Positions 46,854 through 59,275 of a stretch of DNA of 64,000 nt are shown piece by piece. Under the pieces are notes generated by a model. It saw only the letters and a list, made by a program, of their open reading frames with translations. It had not been told where the DNA came from and made no database searches. Position numbers and translations under genes: made by a program. Source of the DNA: Amphiura filiformis. Taxonomy: Eukaryota; Echinodermata; Ophiuroidea; Amphilepidida; Amphiuridae. The stretch covers positions 33,001,796-33,065,795 of the forward strand of contig NC_092629.1 of NCBI RefSeq assembly GCF_039555335.1, read 5' to 3'. Within the stretch, counting starts at the first letter, position 1; each line of letters starts with the position of its first letter.

Positions 46854-46892
46854 CTGTGCTTGTTGGCAGGGTAGTACATCCGTTCGATTCCT
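46854..46892 (-). CDS. Mini-exon 6 (39 nt)
   Basis: Encodes x-ESNGCTTLPTST, phase 1-1, between TTAACGCAG and GTAAGAGG. A Cys replaces the usual Arg. Confidence 0.72.
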
Positions 46893-47339
46893 CTGCGTTA
46901 ACGAAGGAAAAAACAAAACATAGTAAACACAATGTAGGGAAACACAAAAGGCGGCCATCATGCATGAAACAAATAGTTGGAGGAATTAGGTTTTCATGCG
47001 ATGTTGGTACATTATTGTTCTTATTTAGTAGTACAATAATTATGCACTCTTCAGTCTTCATAGAGCTCTTTATAACCACTATGGTCTCGTCTGGTATGGA
47101 CTGGAATTCGCTTTATATCATTTTCGCAATTAATATTGATTAAAAATAGTCTTTGAACGCTTGTTTTCACATTACTATTTTATTATAACTTATGGCCAAT
47201 CTTATATATAATTATGTGCTTTACATTTTACGATCATCCTGTATATCTTGTATTTGAAACTTCAGAGAAAACATCAGTTTACGTCATGTGTTTAAATTGA
47301 CAAGCACCAAGCATAAACAAGCAGCTTTGTCACACTTAC

Positions 47340-48608
47340 TTCTAAAATATACGTCTGATGCCGGGTAGACGTAGGATGAAGCACACTCACCACTGCAAAT
47401 ACCATACACGTAAACAAAGAATTTGGCATTCGGGTTCTCATGCTCTATATAATGTTCTCCTGTATCGATGTCTTTCCTGACGCAACACATTTCTTTATTA
47501 TCTGAAGAAAGCTGATCATCCCAAACTGTTGCCTGATTGTCCAATAAGAGTCCATCTATGTATGTACACTCCATTACAACATTAATATAGTAGCTATCCG
47601 GATGGTACTCACTCGAGTAATCACTTGATTCAAATGATATTCCTTCATACCTAAATACTGAGAATGTTACATTACTGGTGTATGATGTGACTGGTGGAAT
47701 AATGATCATGGATTCAAAATTTTGAATGCCGTTTCCAGTATAGTACTGCGATACCATGACTGGTTGGTTCGAGAGAAGTATGAGAACTTTATCGCCTATT
47801 CCTTCGTAAAAGTCTTCTGGAAGAATAGTTACGGCATCATCATCAGAGATGTGCAAAGTTGTGAGCATAGTTCCTGCATAAACTCTGAAAACATACGGGC
47901 GCGCATAGAGAAACGGTGCTAAAACATGGGTGTGTCCCCAACTGCTGACTGGTGGGAGTTGCTCGAGTGCTTCGTCACCGTATCCAACCCATCCAGTATC
48001 CAACCCAACCCGTCCTATTGCTGCGATACCACCAGCTATCACAGCAACTGGCTTATTGCTTTCTATTCGCGTTCCAGACAGGTCTTCACCACCACTTCCA
48101 TCAAACCTGTAACTCTCGTACTGTCTGAGATGATAAATATTAATTTGTTGGAATTTTTTCCTAACTGAAACGACTGTATCGGGAGAAAGCGCGGTAACAC
48201 AGAAGAATGAAGTGTGTGGCGTGTATGTTGCCACGTAATACACATTTCCTAAACGCGAAGATGAGTAAACAGTAAATATATCACTTTCGATATATCCAGT
48301 ATCTATAACATGAACAGTCACCATTCCCGATGATCTTATTATACCGGTTACATTTTGCTTGCCATCGCCATGATTAAGACGAAATTCAAATGGCAACGTG
48401 ATATCTACGTGATGGTCACGGTCGATGGTACGAAATTTCACATTATTGAGCGAAGGAAAAGAGAGCGTCACATTAACAGGATCTCTTGACGGTGTTGTGA
48501 TAAATACGTGTGGGTAAAAGGAAATCAAGCCATAGCCGAAAACCATGGTCGGACCAACTGTTGGGACAGTAAACACATATTCATTCGTCATTCCATTGTC
48601 GTCCACTC
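47340..48608 (-). CDS. IgGFc-binding domain exon 2 (423 codons)
   Basis: One 1269-nt exon, phase 1 on both sides, from acceptor TTCTGATTTAG to donor GTAAGT at 47334-47339. It is a close paralogue of the 43.1k exon with a few in-frame insertions, for example VGYGDEALEQLPPVSSWGH preceded by an extended GRVGLDTGW segment, and FESSDYSSEYHPDSYY near the C-terminal side. The frame is fully open. Intron sequence on both sides is also shared with the 43.1k and 59.6k copies, showing segmental duplication of exon plus flanks. FCGBP-type family; binding partner unknown. Confidence 0.9.
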
Positions 48609-48949
48609 CTAAATCAGAAGAAATGATACGTAAAAGGTAACATAAACATGGCAGTAAAACCGATGAAGATAGTAAACAATATCTATATAAGCCGTAAGAT
48701 TATATTTAATTAACGCGACGGTTGTCAGTCCGTAATAATTATTGGATATTCACACTTTCAGTCCAATGCGCAATGGATACATGTATTATCGATGCATCAG
48801 ATGCACAAGTGAAACAAAGGAAACGTACACAATGGCCGCTGTGATATTTTACGCCAATTTTTGTCAAATTTCTCCCCCTCCATCCCTTCAAACTCGCCTC
48901 TTTACTCCCTCTAGACAAATCCCGGCTATGCCACTGCAATGCCTCTTAC

Positions 48950-48997
48950 CTGTGCTTTTTGGCAGGGTAGTCATGGTAGTACGTGCATTTGGTTCCT
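48950..48997 (-). CDS. Mini-exon 5 (48 nt, 9-nt insertion)
   Basis: Encodes x-EPNARTTMTTLPKST, phase 1-1, between TTAACGCAG and GTAAGAGG. Nine extra bases give the added residues; the frame is kept. It lies directly upstream, in transcription, of the 48.6k IgGFc exon. Confidence 0.72.
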
Positions 48998-49447
48998 CTG
49001 CGTTAACAAAGGAAAACCACAAAACGTAGTAAACAAAATATAGGAAAACAAGAATCTAACAATAGATCTAATAATCTAACAATACATGTATTAAGCTCAT
49101 ATGGAAGGTGGTCATCATGCAAGAAATAATAAGGGTTTTTTTTTGGGGGGGGGAGATTATGTGGTATTGGGATGTTGGTACATTATTGTTGTTATTATAG
49201 TTCTTAAGGTAGCACAAATATTATGCACGTTTCAATCTTCATACCCACTCTGGTGTCGTCTGGCATGAACTGGATTTCGCTATATTTCATTCGTTTCAAA
49301 AATTAGTCTCTGAACGCTCGTTTTTTTTTTAATTCTCAGAAAGGAATCAAATTTTCTCTTTATTTGGAATTAAATCCTATTAATGTATGAAAAAAGTTCT
49401 GAAATGGTGTACAAATATCAAATTTCTTTCTCCACAAGTGACGAAAA

Positions 49448-52400
49448 TAATCCTGGTCCTGCTCAAGACCTGGTCTACAACTCATCCGCCAGAGAGTTTG
49501 AAAGTTGATTTGTGTTGGTGGACCACTCATCTTTAAGAATCACACAGGTGGATTTTTCAAAGCCCTTGCCAATAAATAAATCCAAGATGGCCGCCGGTGG
49601 CCATATTGAAAATATATAATTTCAGCCTCTAACCCCACGGGTATGTGTAATACCTCATTTTAGGGATTTTTGCACGCGGGGAATCAATTTCTGACATCAT
49701 TTTTACGATTGGAGGTCAAGGTCACGTGATAAGATCAAGTTAAATGTCACAATTCAAGATGGCCGCCAGTAACTACATGAAAGTCTACATTTTCAACCAT
49801 TCGCCATTGAAGAATACATATTCCCCCCTTTTGGTGGTGGTGGTGGTGGGGGGGGGGGGGTAACCTTAAAGGTGCAGAGAATAATGATTTCTAACGTTAT
49901 AATGGGTCGTCAAGGTCATATGTTGCAGTCAAGGCCTAGGTCAGGAATGCGCAAAACAGCTAAAAGTTCCCTTATGTACACATTTAGAAAACTAATAGTC
50001 ATAAAATTACTATGTTTTGCAATTCAGCTCATCTTTTATTTCAACTTTAATACTTCTTTTCAACTTGAATACTTCTTGTTTACCAGAGGCCCAATATTAA
50101 TCAGTCCATTCCCGATTAATCATAATTGATCAATATCAAAGACCCTAGACACAAAATCTACCATTTAAGCGTGCGTCTCATACTTGCGATATTGAGCAAT
50201 ACATAAAAATCTTTTATAGATTGATATTTAATGACATTGACACAATATTGTACACGTTAATGACGGCCAAATCAACAGCACTGTTCTCACCAGCTCTACA
50301 GATCCTCTCTCCCTTCTTAATGCTCTGCTCTCTGTAGCTGTCAAATACTATGTGAGTCATTGCCAGTGATGGACAAACTCGGTGAGCACTCTGGAATACT
50401 TCTTGAATGACTCCACCAAAGTTTGGAAACGCAGATCGCAGATTAGGGAATTGTCGTATTTTCGACATAAAGTCAATCACAACATGTGTTGTTTGAGTAT
50501 TATCCCTCTTGAAATTTGGTAGTCTCCAGGGGTGAGATTACTTTCAAGCTCAGCAACCATTTGCGCTTTGTCAGGCTTTGTTGTAAAGTCCCCCAGAAAT
50601 ATTGGGCTAGACTGGAGAAGGTCATGTGCATATATCTCTTCTGGACCAAGTCCACGTAGTTTAGCAATCTCTGCCTCCCTCTGTGCAGATGCAATGTCCT
50701 TCGTAGAAACATTGGCCTTGGTTGTTTCATTGCTGGTTTTGTTTGTGTCACCCTGTGAGTTGAAGGCTGGAAGAGTCACCTTGGATATTGTGTAACTCAG
50801 CTTCTTGGATCTGTGTACGTAACACTCTTCACGAAACTTCAGATATGCTGCGTCACCATTCTCCAGTGCCTTCAGGAATCTTACCTTGACGATGTCATCG
50901 ACGATTTGTTTTGTTACAAAGTTGAAAAGTGGAACATCAGGTTCCCGCACTATGAAAGGGTTTTCCCGTGCCTTTACGAAGTCTAGAAGTCGTACCACAT
51001 TTTGGTCGAAGATAAGACCCCTGCGTCCCCCAATCTCATGCTGTATGGATGTTTCCAAATGATCCATGAGTCGAACAGTGGTGAGTAACTTGAGAAGATT
51101 GCTGATTGCAAGGATCTCATGAAATAGAAGTCCAAACTCGGCCACGACATCAGCATCTCCAGAGCTTCCAACAATTACATGTCCACCTGGTCCCTGTGAG
51201 AATCTGTTCTGGGACTGTTCCAGCTTTAAGTCCCTTGCCACAGCAGTGAGTATTGCATCAGCTCGGTCCTTCACAACAAAATACCCCATATGGAACCGGC
51301 GGTAAAGGGTGGGGTAGGTGACCTCCAGAACCTGAATCCTCTCCAAATACCATGATGCATACCGCAGATAGTTTATGGCATCAAACTCACGTAAGATCCC
51401 CATGGATGTCTTCACTGTACCAACATGCAACGGCCAGTTGCCATCCCGGTCTGCAACGACCAACTGCTTGATGAGAGAAACGATCTTGCAAAAACTCATA
51501 AAATACTTGCATAATTCTGATTTCTCCTGACACCCTAGGGCAAATGCTTCCAATTGTTGACGGAGAGCCACGGCAGCAACAGATACCTGCTCAAACTTGG
51601 TGACGCATTCCTCACGCTTCATGGTTTGCAACATATTCTTGAGCTCAATAGCTGACTGGACAAAGGGAATAGATGCATGGTCATTGGACTGCCAGAACGC
51701 ACTCCACATGAGTGAGTCAAGGACCTCTGAAACAATAAGCATTCCCTTCAAAGACCTGACATAGTGACCACCAGAGAGAACCGTAGAAACTGTTTTCGGC
51801 CCAAACACTTCACTTTCAATAAGGGCATCGGTCATACCACTGCCAGTAAGGTACTTTCCTGCACATCTAAGGAGGACCTTGGCAAAGTGAAACATTCCCA
51901 GCATGGGAAATAGGTCATTAAAAGTGCCTGGTTCATTCATGACTATATCAACTACTATGTGATACACACCCTCATCAGAAACTATAGCCATAGCTTCTTG
52001 ATTCAACTGCTCTCGGCATGCCATGCAACTCTCATCAGTGGAACATTGGCTGTTGTGATAAGGGCATGGATACCACCCCAAGGGGGTAACTCACCCGGGG
52101 CAGGAGCTGAGTGTGGCAGTCCACAGCGGACAAATGAGGAACTCTGTATTTTGGACCTCTCAACAGCAATCTCAGCATTAGATAAGATTTCACATTGGTA
52201 TTTTCCACCAGTGTAAAGTTGGATGGCAAGGTGGGTCTTACAACAGGTTTGTAGCATGGGGTACCTCCTGACAAGAAAGTTTTTCTTTCGAAGGACAAGA
52301 GAATTTGGAGAGGCCAGTGCTTGATACACAAGGTTTTGACTTAGGTGGGAAAGTTGTATCCTGGTAAAGTGCTTGAGCTGTATAATGTTTGCTTTGTGTA

Positions 52401-53255
52401 CCTTTTGACTTGTCATCAAAGTCTTCATTATTAAAGGCACCAAATGCCCAGCCCTCGTTTAATTCTTTTACTAAACATCCTGTCTGATTGAAGCTGCCCT
52501 TTTAATGCTATCTTTACCGGCTTGTTTCGGTTGAGTTATTTTTTTGGTCTTGTCATGTTTCTGGCAAATGATACAGTTTGACACATACAGGGGGAAACTT
52601 CGGGGTGCTACTCTCTGCCATTATCTTTGTAAATCGCAATGTAGGATCTGGAAAAGTTAGTGGAAGATATCAAGGGGAGGGCTCTCATCCACACTGTAAA
52701 ACCGAAAGAAAAGATTATGAAATTAGCTTTGTTGATATGAACATTGTACATATATATTCAATACTATATTCTGGTTTAACTTGTTAGCATGTCTGTGTGT
52801 ACATGTATTATAGACTGATTTATGACTTTATTTTGACTTAAACTCATGAAAAGAATGTCAGAGATAAAACAAAAAACAAGGTATTACAAACTTCTGCGAA
52901 AAGTGGCAGGAAATCATAATTTTCCATATGGCTACTGGCGGCCATCTTAGATTTTGACCTTGAACTTGATCTTATCACGTGACCTTGACCTCTAATCGTG
53001 AAAATGATGTCAGTAATGGATTCCCCACATGCAAAATCCCCTAAAACAAGGTATTGCACATACTTCTGTGGTTAGAGGCTGAAATTATATATTTTCAATA
53101 TGGCCACCGGCGGCCATCTTGGATTTATTTATTGGCAAGGGCTTTGAAAAATCCACCTGTGTGATTCTTAAAGATGAGTGGTCCACCAACACAAATCAAC
53201 TTCAAACTCTCTGGCGGATGAGTTGTAGACCAGGTCTTGAGCACGACCAGGACTA
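49448..53255. mobile_element. 3.8-kb inverted-repeat element carrying a gene
   Basis: Bases 49448 to about 49790 recur inverted at about 52920-53255, starting TA(A/G)TCCTGGTC at both outer ends. The arms contain CTCAAGACCTGGTCTACAAC and AAGATGGCCGCC. The flanks are mini-exon intron sequence (CACAAGTGACGAAAA on the left and AAAGGGGAGAAAACTTGTTC on the right), so the whole unit was inserted there. TA or AAA may be the target duplication. The only large coding region inside is the unknown gene at 50292-52440. Confidence 0.75.
50292..52440 (-). pseudogene. Unknown multicopy-type gene, frame-broken
   Basis: A 534-codon frame (52081-50477) continues in another frame to about 50292 (IDFMSKIRQFPNLRSAFPNF, HIVFDSYREQSIKKGERICR), ending at a GTGAGA donor-like site. 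Upstream, PCYKPVVRPTLPSNFTLVEN and an earlier segment lie in two further frames. Notable parts are CPYHNSQCSTDESC, FPMLGMFHFAKVLL, GSGMTDALIESEVFG, DRDGNWPLHVG, INYLRYASWYLERI, RFHMGYFVVKDR and ARDLKLEQSQNRFSQGPGG. The layout recalls uncharacterised proteins that are multicopy in cnidarian and other invertebrate genomes; I know no function for them. At least three frame changes suggest decay. It lies inside the inverted-repeat element, so it may be transposon cargo. Confidence 0.6.
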
Positions 53256-53430
53256 AAAGGGGAGAAAACTTGTTCTTCATATTTGAGTTCCGTAAAGGTG
53301 AATCAAAGAAAATGTACAAAATGGCCGCCCTGATATTTTAGATATTGTCAACTTCTCCTCTTCCCCTATAAAACTCGCCTCCCCACTCCCTCTAGAAAAA
53401 TCCCGGCTATGCTATTGCAATGCCTCTTAC

Positions 53431-53469
53431 CTGTGCTTGTTGGCAGGGTGGTACGTCCATTCGTTTCCT
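53431..53469 (-). CDS. Mini-exon 4 (39 nt)
   Basis: Encodes x-ETNGRTTLPTST, phase 1-1, acceptor TTTTAACGCAG, donor GTAAGAGG. It matches mini-exon 9 in protein sequence. Confidence 0.72.
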
Positions 53470-54568
53470 CTGCGTTAAAAATGAAAGGAAATGCAGGGAA
53501 ACAATACAATCTAACAATAGGCATGTACCAATTAAGCTTATATGAAAGGTGGTCATCATGCATGGAAGAATTAGTTGAGGGAATTACGTGTTACTGGGAT
53601 GTTGGTACGTTATTGTTGTTATATAATTCTTACGTTTAGACACTATTTTAAACTGTTGGGATTTGGTAGTTCACAGCATCTTGCGAATGGTAGTGAGCTT
53701 TGGTAAACCTTGCATTTCTCATTTCATAGCGAATGCGTAGAAGAATTCAAATATCACAGATACACTTGTGTAGGTCCTGTGGTTCTTGAGTTATGTTGCT
53801 TCGACCAACAATACCTATTCTACCCTAAAGGCAGCATAATTTCGCACTCTTCAGTCTTCAAATAGCTCAATCACTCTGATCTCGTCTTGTATGGACTGGA
53901 TTTCGTTTTAAAATATTATTAAATTAATTTTGATTAAACACAGTCTTTGAACGTTCGTTTTCACATGATTTTTTTATTTTATTTTTTACTTATGGCAAAA
54001 CTTATATCGTTTGGGGGGATGACATTCTATCCAGATACTTGCTGTCCTCGCGTAGCGACGCTTGTTACAAGAAGGCCGTAAGTGCTTGTAGAATTAGGAT
54101 TCTACATGAGGACAGGAAATTATCATGATATAAAGGTTACATCATAAAATCAAATTATCAAAAAAAGAATCAAATTTGCTATATATTTGGAAGTAAATCC
54201 TATTAATGCATAAGTCACGGAAAAGGGAGGAATTTTGTTCTTTATATTATTTTGTGTTCCACAAATATTAATAAAGGGGTAATTTTTATACTTTCAGTCC
54301 AATTGCAATGCGCAATGATAATGCAACCAAGACCCGAAATCTCCCCAAATTTTAATAGATTCTTTACTATATATATTATCATTGTGATAATTTCATGTAT
54401 TATTGTAAAATCAGATGCACAAATGAAACAAAGAAAACGTACAGAAATGACCACCGTGATATTTGAAATATGTTTGCCCATTTTTGTCATATTTCTCCTC
54501 TCCCCATAAAACTCGCCTCCCCACTCCCTTTAGAAAAATCCCGGCTATGCCACTGCAATTCCTCTTAC

Positions 54569-54607
54569 CTGTGCTTGTTTGCAGGGTAGTACGTTCATTC
54601 GTGTCCT
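54569..54607 (-). CDS. Mini-exon 3 (39 nt)
   Basis: Encodes x-DTNERTTLQTST, phase 1-1, acceptor TTAACGCAG, donor GTAAGAGG. Confidence 0.72.
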
Positions 54608-54661
54608 CTGCGTTAACAAAGGAAAACAAAACAAAACGCAGTAAACACAATGTAGGGAAAC

Positions 54662-56070
54662 GCCGTAATTGAAGGGGAGGCGATCTTTTGTGCGTAATTA
54701 TAGAGAGCCAGGGGATTTACTCTATCATTATAAAAAAATATTTGAAGAAATCAGAGAGCCCTAGGAATAAAAAACTGTGGTGTAATTCACGCCAGACACA
54801 CAATTTTATTTAATGCCAAAAATGAATTTTTGTAATCGATCAAAAACCAAACGTTTTATACCAATTTTGAATTTAGCCTGAATCCGTAAATATGGCACCT
54901 CTCGCCCTTTTTTAGGTCAAGGCTGTTTTTACCATTATGCAGCAAACTATTGTTGAAGAAATTTCACATACATGTTCAAAACACTCGTTTTAACTGTCAT
55001 TAATTTGGTATAAAATGCTAATAAACAGTTCTTGTCTTTGGAGAGATCGAGAAAGACATCACACTTAATAAACTAATGTTGTTACTCCACCCTACACGAT
55101 CCATTTTCGGGCCCATCACCGACTAGTTACTCCTAACCACAGAGGAGTAAGATAAGACAGAGCGCGTACCACCAGTCAAAGTCTCCGCCTCATCCGATAA
55201 TGAGGGCCGATTGTTCTGTGAAATGCGACAGGCGAGACTGCTACGCAATTACCGCGTATTTTCTTGGTCTATCGCGTAATCGCGAAAGCACGCAACGCTC
55301 TATCGCGGATACGCGAAGGCACGCAGCGCTGGCGTGATTGTTAGACACCACACGATCGAACAATCGGCCCTCATGAATATGCGAGAACTTACACCATACA
55401 ATACACGGGGACTTTGACTGATGGTACGCGGTCTGTTTCTCTTTCGTCCATGCTCCTAACTATCTCTGTAATAACAGGCCTACAGAGTGGTATTGCCAAA
55501 AAATGTATCCAGAGCAAATTATAAACTGAATTGAAGTATTAACAACAGAGTTAAAAACTATACTAAATAACTCCTTTATATTGATAAGATTAGTCACACT
55601 GTGCACAACTGAACACAGTATATTAGTCTTATATTTACAAGGTGAGACACACTGTGTACAATTGTACACACCATTTAAAAAAAAATACACCACACATGTT
55701 TGAAGCATTTGATCAAAAATAGTGTTCCCTGTGTTCTACAGGTCTTACACTAACCCCCTGACCAGAATTTAGCTTGTCCACAATGTTATTTCATATAAAA
55801 TTAAAAACGGAAAGTACCAGTCTTTTGGCAATGTGCTGAAGTGGGTGATGCCCTCTTTGATTGTGAAAAGTGACATTCAGCTAGGCGAGGGCGCTCTGCA
55901 CTGGAGGATAGCACATGTATGCACAATTTTGCACATGGTGTTTCTTTGCAGTAATAGGCTTCCCCTGGCATACAGAGCGCAATATAAGTTCACGTGTACA
56001 ATTGTACACAGTATGTACGAAGGGGATTATTATGTGTTGATTTTCACACGCTTGGATTCATCAAAACATA
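54662..56070. other. 1.4-kb insertion in a mini-exon intron
   Basis: Unit similarity breaks at about 54661 and resumes at about 56070. The inserted DNA contains an inverted-repeat element at 55155-55440 and short GTACAATTGTACAC palindromes near 55660 and 56000. No coding region recognised. Confidence 0.6.
55155..55440. mobile_element. MITE with about 30-bp inverted ends
   Basis: GCGCGTACCACCAGTCAAAG on the left is inverted on the right (GACTTTGACTGATGGTACGC). GAGGGCCGATTGTTC and GAACAATCGGCCCTC form a second inverted pair inside. GC-richer than its surroundings. Confidence 0.75.
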
Positions 56071-56701
56071 ATAATGATTAAACATGGTCTTTGAACGCTC
56101 CTTTTCACATTACTTGCTTTATTTTTACTTCTGGCAAAACTTATATATCTTGTTATATATCTATAACATGTTGTCTTTGCAAAGTGACGCTTGATACACG
56201 AATGCCATAATTGCTCTTATTGAGAATTACGATTCTACGCGAGGACAGGAAAGTATCAGGATAGAATATCAAAATTAATTTTTTTTTAATTCTCAGAAAG
56301 GAATCAAACTTGTTCTATATTTGCAAAGCAAATCTTTTTAATGATAATGACAAAAGTTATACAACTATCACATTGCTTTCTGCACAAGTCACGGAAAGAA
56401 AATAAACTTGTTCTTCATATTTGGGTCCCGCAAATATAAGTAAAGGGTCATTTTCACACTTTTAGTGCATTTGTAATGCGCAATGGAAACTCAACCAAGA
56501 TTCGAAACATCACCAAATTTTAGTAGATGTGTTATTATATTCATTAAAATATTATGATAATTACATGCATTATTGATACATCAGATGCTCAAGTGAAACA
56601 AAGAAAATGTACAAAATGGCCGCCCTGGTATTTTAGATATTGTCACCTTTGTCCCAATCGCCTCCCCACTCCCTCGGCTATACCACTGCAATGCCTCTTA
56701 C

Positions 56702-56740
56702 CTGTGCTTGTTGGCAGGGAATTACGTCGATTCGTTTCCT
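56702..56740 (-). CDS. Mini-exon 2 (39 nt)
   Basis: Encodes x-ETNRRNSLPTST, phase 1-1, acceptor GCTAACGCAG, donor GTAAGAGG. Confidence 0.72.
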
Positions 56741-57787
56741 CTGCGTTAGCAATACAATGGAAAAAACAAAACGGAGGAAAGGCAAAATCAAAACGTAGGA
56801 AAGACAATGCAGGGAAACAATACAATTTAAAATAGGCTTGTACAATTAAGCTCATATGAAAGGTGGTCATCATGCATGAAAGAATTAGTTCGGGAGATTA
56901 TATTTTATTGGGATATTGGTACATTATTGTTGTTTTATACTCCCTAATAGTATAATTTTATACTCCCACATTATGTACTCCGTCTTCGTATATGACCAGA
57001 ATGGTCTCATCTGGTATGGACTGGATTTCGTTATACATCATTTGGTCCATTCATATTGATTAAACATAGTCTTTAAACGTTCGTTTTCACATTACTTATT
57101 TTAATTTCATTTATTGCAAAACTTATATTTCGTTTGGATAAAATTGACATTCTATCCAGATACTTGGTGTCATTACGTAGCGGCATTAATTGATACAATG
57201 TCGTAAGTGCTGTAGAATTAGGATTCTACGCGAGGACTTGTGTCAGGATAGAATATCAAAATGTTTTGCGAAAGTTCATTCTACAAATCATATACTTTGA
57301 AAACTTGCTTGATTTATTGTTGTTAATGCGTTATTTACGTTTTATAAAAGTGTTTTTTTTTAATTCTCAGAAAGGAATCAAATTTGCTCTATATTTGGAA
57401 GTAAATCCTTTTAATGTATGATAACAGTTCTGATACGGAAAGGGGCGGAAATTTGTTCTTCATATTATTTTGTGTTCAGCAAATATTAGTAAAGGGGTTA
57501 TTTTCATACTTTCAGTCCAATTGCAATTCGCAATGGAAACGCACTACCAAGATCCGAAACATCCGCAAAATTTAATAGATTCATTACTTTATTTACTATT
57601 ATTACGTGTATTATTTATTAATTTATCAGATGCACAAGTGAAACCCAAAAAAAGATGTTTTAAATGGCCGCCGTGATATTTAAGATATTTTTGCCCATTT
57701 TTTAAAAATTTCTCCTCTCCCTCCTTGAAGCTCGCCTCCCCACTCCCTCTAGAAAAATCACAGCTATGACACTGCAATGCCCCTTAC

Positions 57788-57826
57788 CTGTGCTTGTTGG
57801 TAGGGTAGTACGTCCATTCGGTTCCT
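57788..57826 (-). CDS. Mini-exon 1 (39 nt)
   Basis: Encodes x-EPNGRTTLPTST, phase 1-1, acceptor TTAACGCAG, donor GTAAGG. It is the first mini-exon after the 59.6k IgGFc exon, whose last base A would make the split codon AAG (Lys). Confidence 0.72.
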
Positions 57827-57906
57827 CTGCGTTAACGGGAAAAACAAAACGTAGTAAACACAATATAGGAAAACAATACAATCTAACAATAGGCATAATC
57901 ATATAC

Positions 57907-59275
57907 TGTGATGTGCCCTGAGTAATTTAATTTAATTATTTAACTTTGTTTACAAGCTGAAAGTATTTCATTAGATGGGAAATCCCTTTGTACTTTGTTG
58001 GTGTGGAAAGCCATTTTGGGATTCCCCCAAATTATTGTAAACAAAGTCAGATCTATGTTTGGAACTTGGAAATCACCAGTTCAGTATACATTGCACCATA
58101 AGAAAACCCCAAGGAAGTGATGTAATGTGAAAGTTTAATGTGTATATAAAGTAGATGACATCGTGGGGAATCACACACAGGAAGTGTTGTAATGTATCAG
58201 AATGGTCTATTAATAGATTATGGGTTTTTTGAGGAATGCAAAAGCAGGAGAGAAGTGAGTTTGTTCTTGGCAGAATGTCATTAGAGATTGTAAACTCTCT
58301 ACGTGTTGTCATTTTTGTGTTTCAAAAGAGGTACATTTAAACCAGTATACATAGCCAATAATGTGCTATTTTAATACAGCAACGAAGGAGAGTTTGAGAG
58401 ACTTGCTGGAATCTGGTTTATTATATTAATCAACACATCTGTCAAGTGAAGCAGTGTTAAAGAAGCCTGTTTCCCGGAGGAGTTAAGTGTTAGGATAACG
58501 GCGCAAGGAGTAAAGTGTTTGGAGATCTGCGCAAGGAGTTAAGTGTTAGGATAACGGCGCAAGGGTTTAAGTGTTTGGAGATCTGCGCAAGGAGTTAAGT
58601 GTTAGGAAATCTGCGCAAGGAGTTAAGTGTGAGGATAACGGTGCAAGGAGTTTATTGTTTGGAGAACTGCGCAAGGAGATAAATATGTTATACGCAAGGA
58701 TTTTATACGCAAGGATATATATGCAAGTGTACAATGGACCTCGCTGATTTTCGCAGAACAAGTGAACACCAGAATCAGCCGTCAAGAACATTGTAAATGA
58801 ACAAGATGATCATCAAGGAGAAGACTGCTGGTTAAGTACTGAGTAGTTAAATTAATTATTGTGATTGTGTGATTATTTTTGTATGTGCATATGTTGTCAT
58901 ATATTGTACCAATCATACTCTGTTTTCAATTAAAGGCCCATATAAAATTAACAGATGTGGAAATAGGAGTATAAGCTGCAAGTAGATACCAGTTGTAGTC
59001 CTACTAATTCATGGTATATTGGATGGCCTAGGGGAAAGTTAGCCCATATTAGCAAGACTATCCTTGCCTTCAAGGTGAAACAAACCTACTCATGTTACCC
59101 TCTGGCCATGGGCTGGCCTGGTGTCAGATCTTACCCAGGGAAAGATGACATTCTAATATATGCCTTTAAAGACTTAGATTTTGTTAACTTAATCAAGCAG
59201 TGTATTTGTGTTATGCATTCGTGTGAGTTCGGGTAAAAGGTGGTTTTGGCCTTGAGTCAAGTACGACTCGTAACA
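57907..59275 (+). repeat. Solo LTR of the Gmr1-like Gypsy family
   Basis: Starts TGTGATGTGCCCTGAG and ends GTACGACTCGTAACA like the 3' LTR at 9161-10309. A 4-bp duplication ATAC flanks it (57903-57906 and 59276-59279). The interior differs by indels, a longer GCGCAAGGAGTT array (58495-58680) and a 230-bp insertion. It lies in the intron between an IgGFc exon and mini-exon 1, inverted relative to that gene. Confidence 0.92.
58936..59165. mobile_element. 230-bp insertion inside the solo LTR
   Basis: The insertion is absent from the other LTR copy. TTAAAG flanks both sides (58930-58935 and 59166-59171). Its ends GCCCATATA and TATATGCCT are roughly inverted. Non-coding. Confidence 0.75.

Larger units (their letters stand above)
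44470..57905 (-). repeat. Duplicated intron units carrying the mini-exons
   Basis: Each mini-exon sits in a related 0.7-1.1-kb block. Recurrent landmarks on the plus strand are TGCGCAATG, ACATCAGATGCACAAGTGAA, AATGGCCGCC, AATCCCGGCTATGCCACTGC, the mini-exon, AACAATAGGCAT, AAGGTGGTCATCATGCATG and GATGTTGGTACATTATTGTT. The blocks differ by many indels, while mini-exons and splice sites are kept. IgGFc exons and later insertions interrupt the series. Confidence 0.85.

Noticed and set aside
41037..57830. Repeated plus-strand frames of the type MPLQCLLPVLVGRVV in many places
   Set aside because: They are the antisense of the mini-exon and its donor. The minus strand gives correct splice sites, phase and in-frame indels; the plus strand does not.
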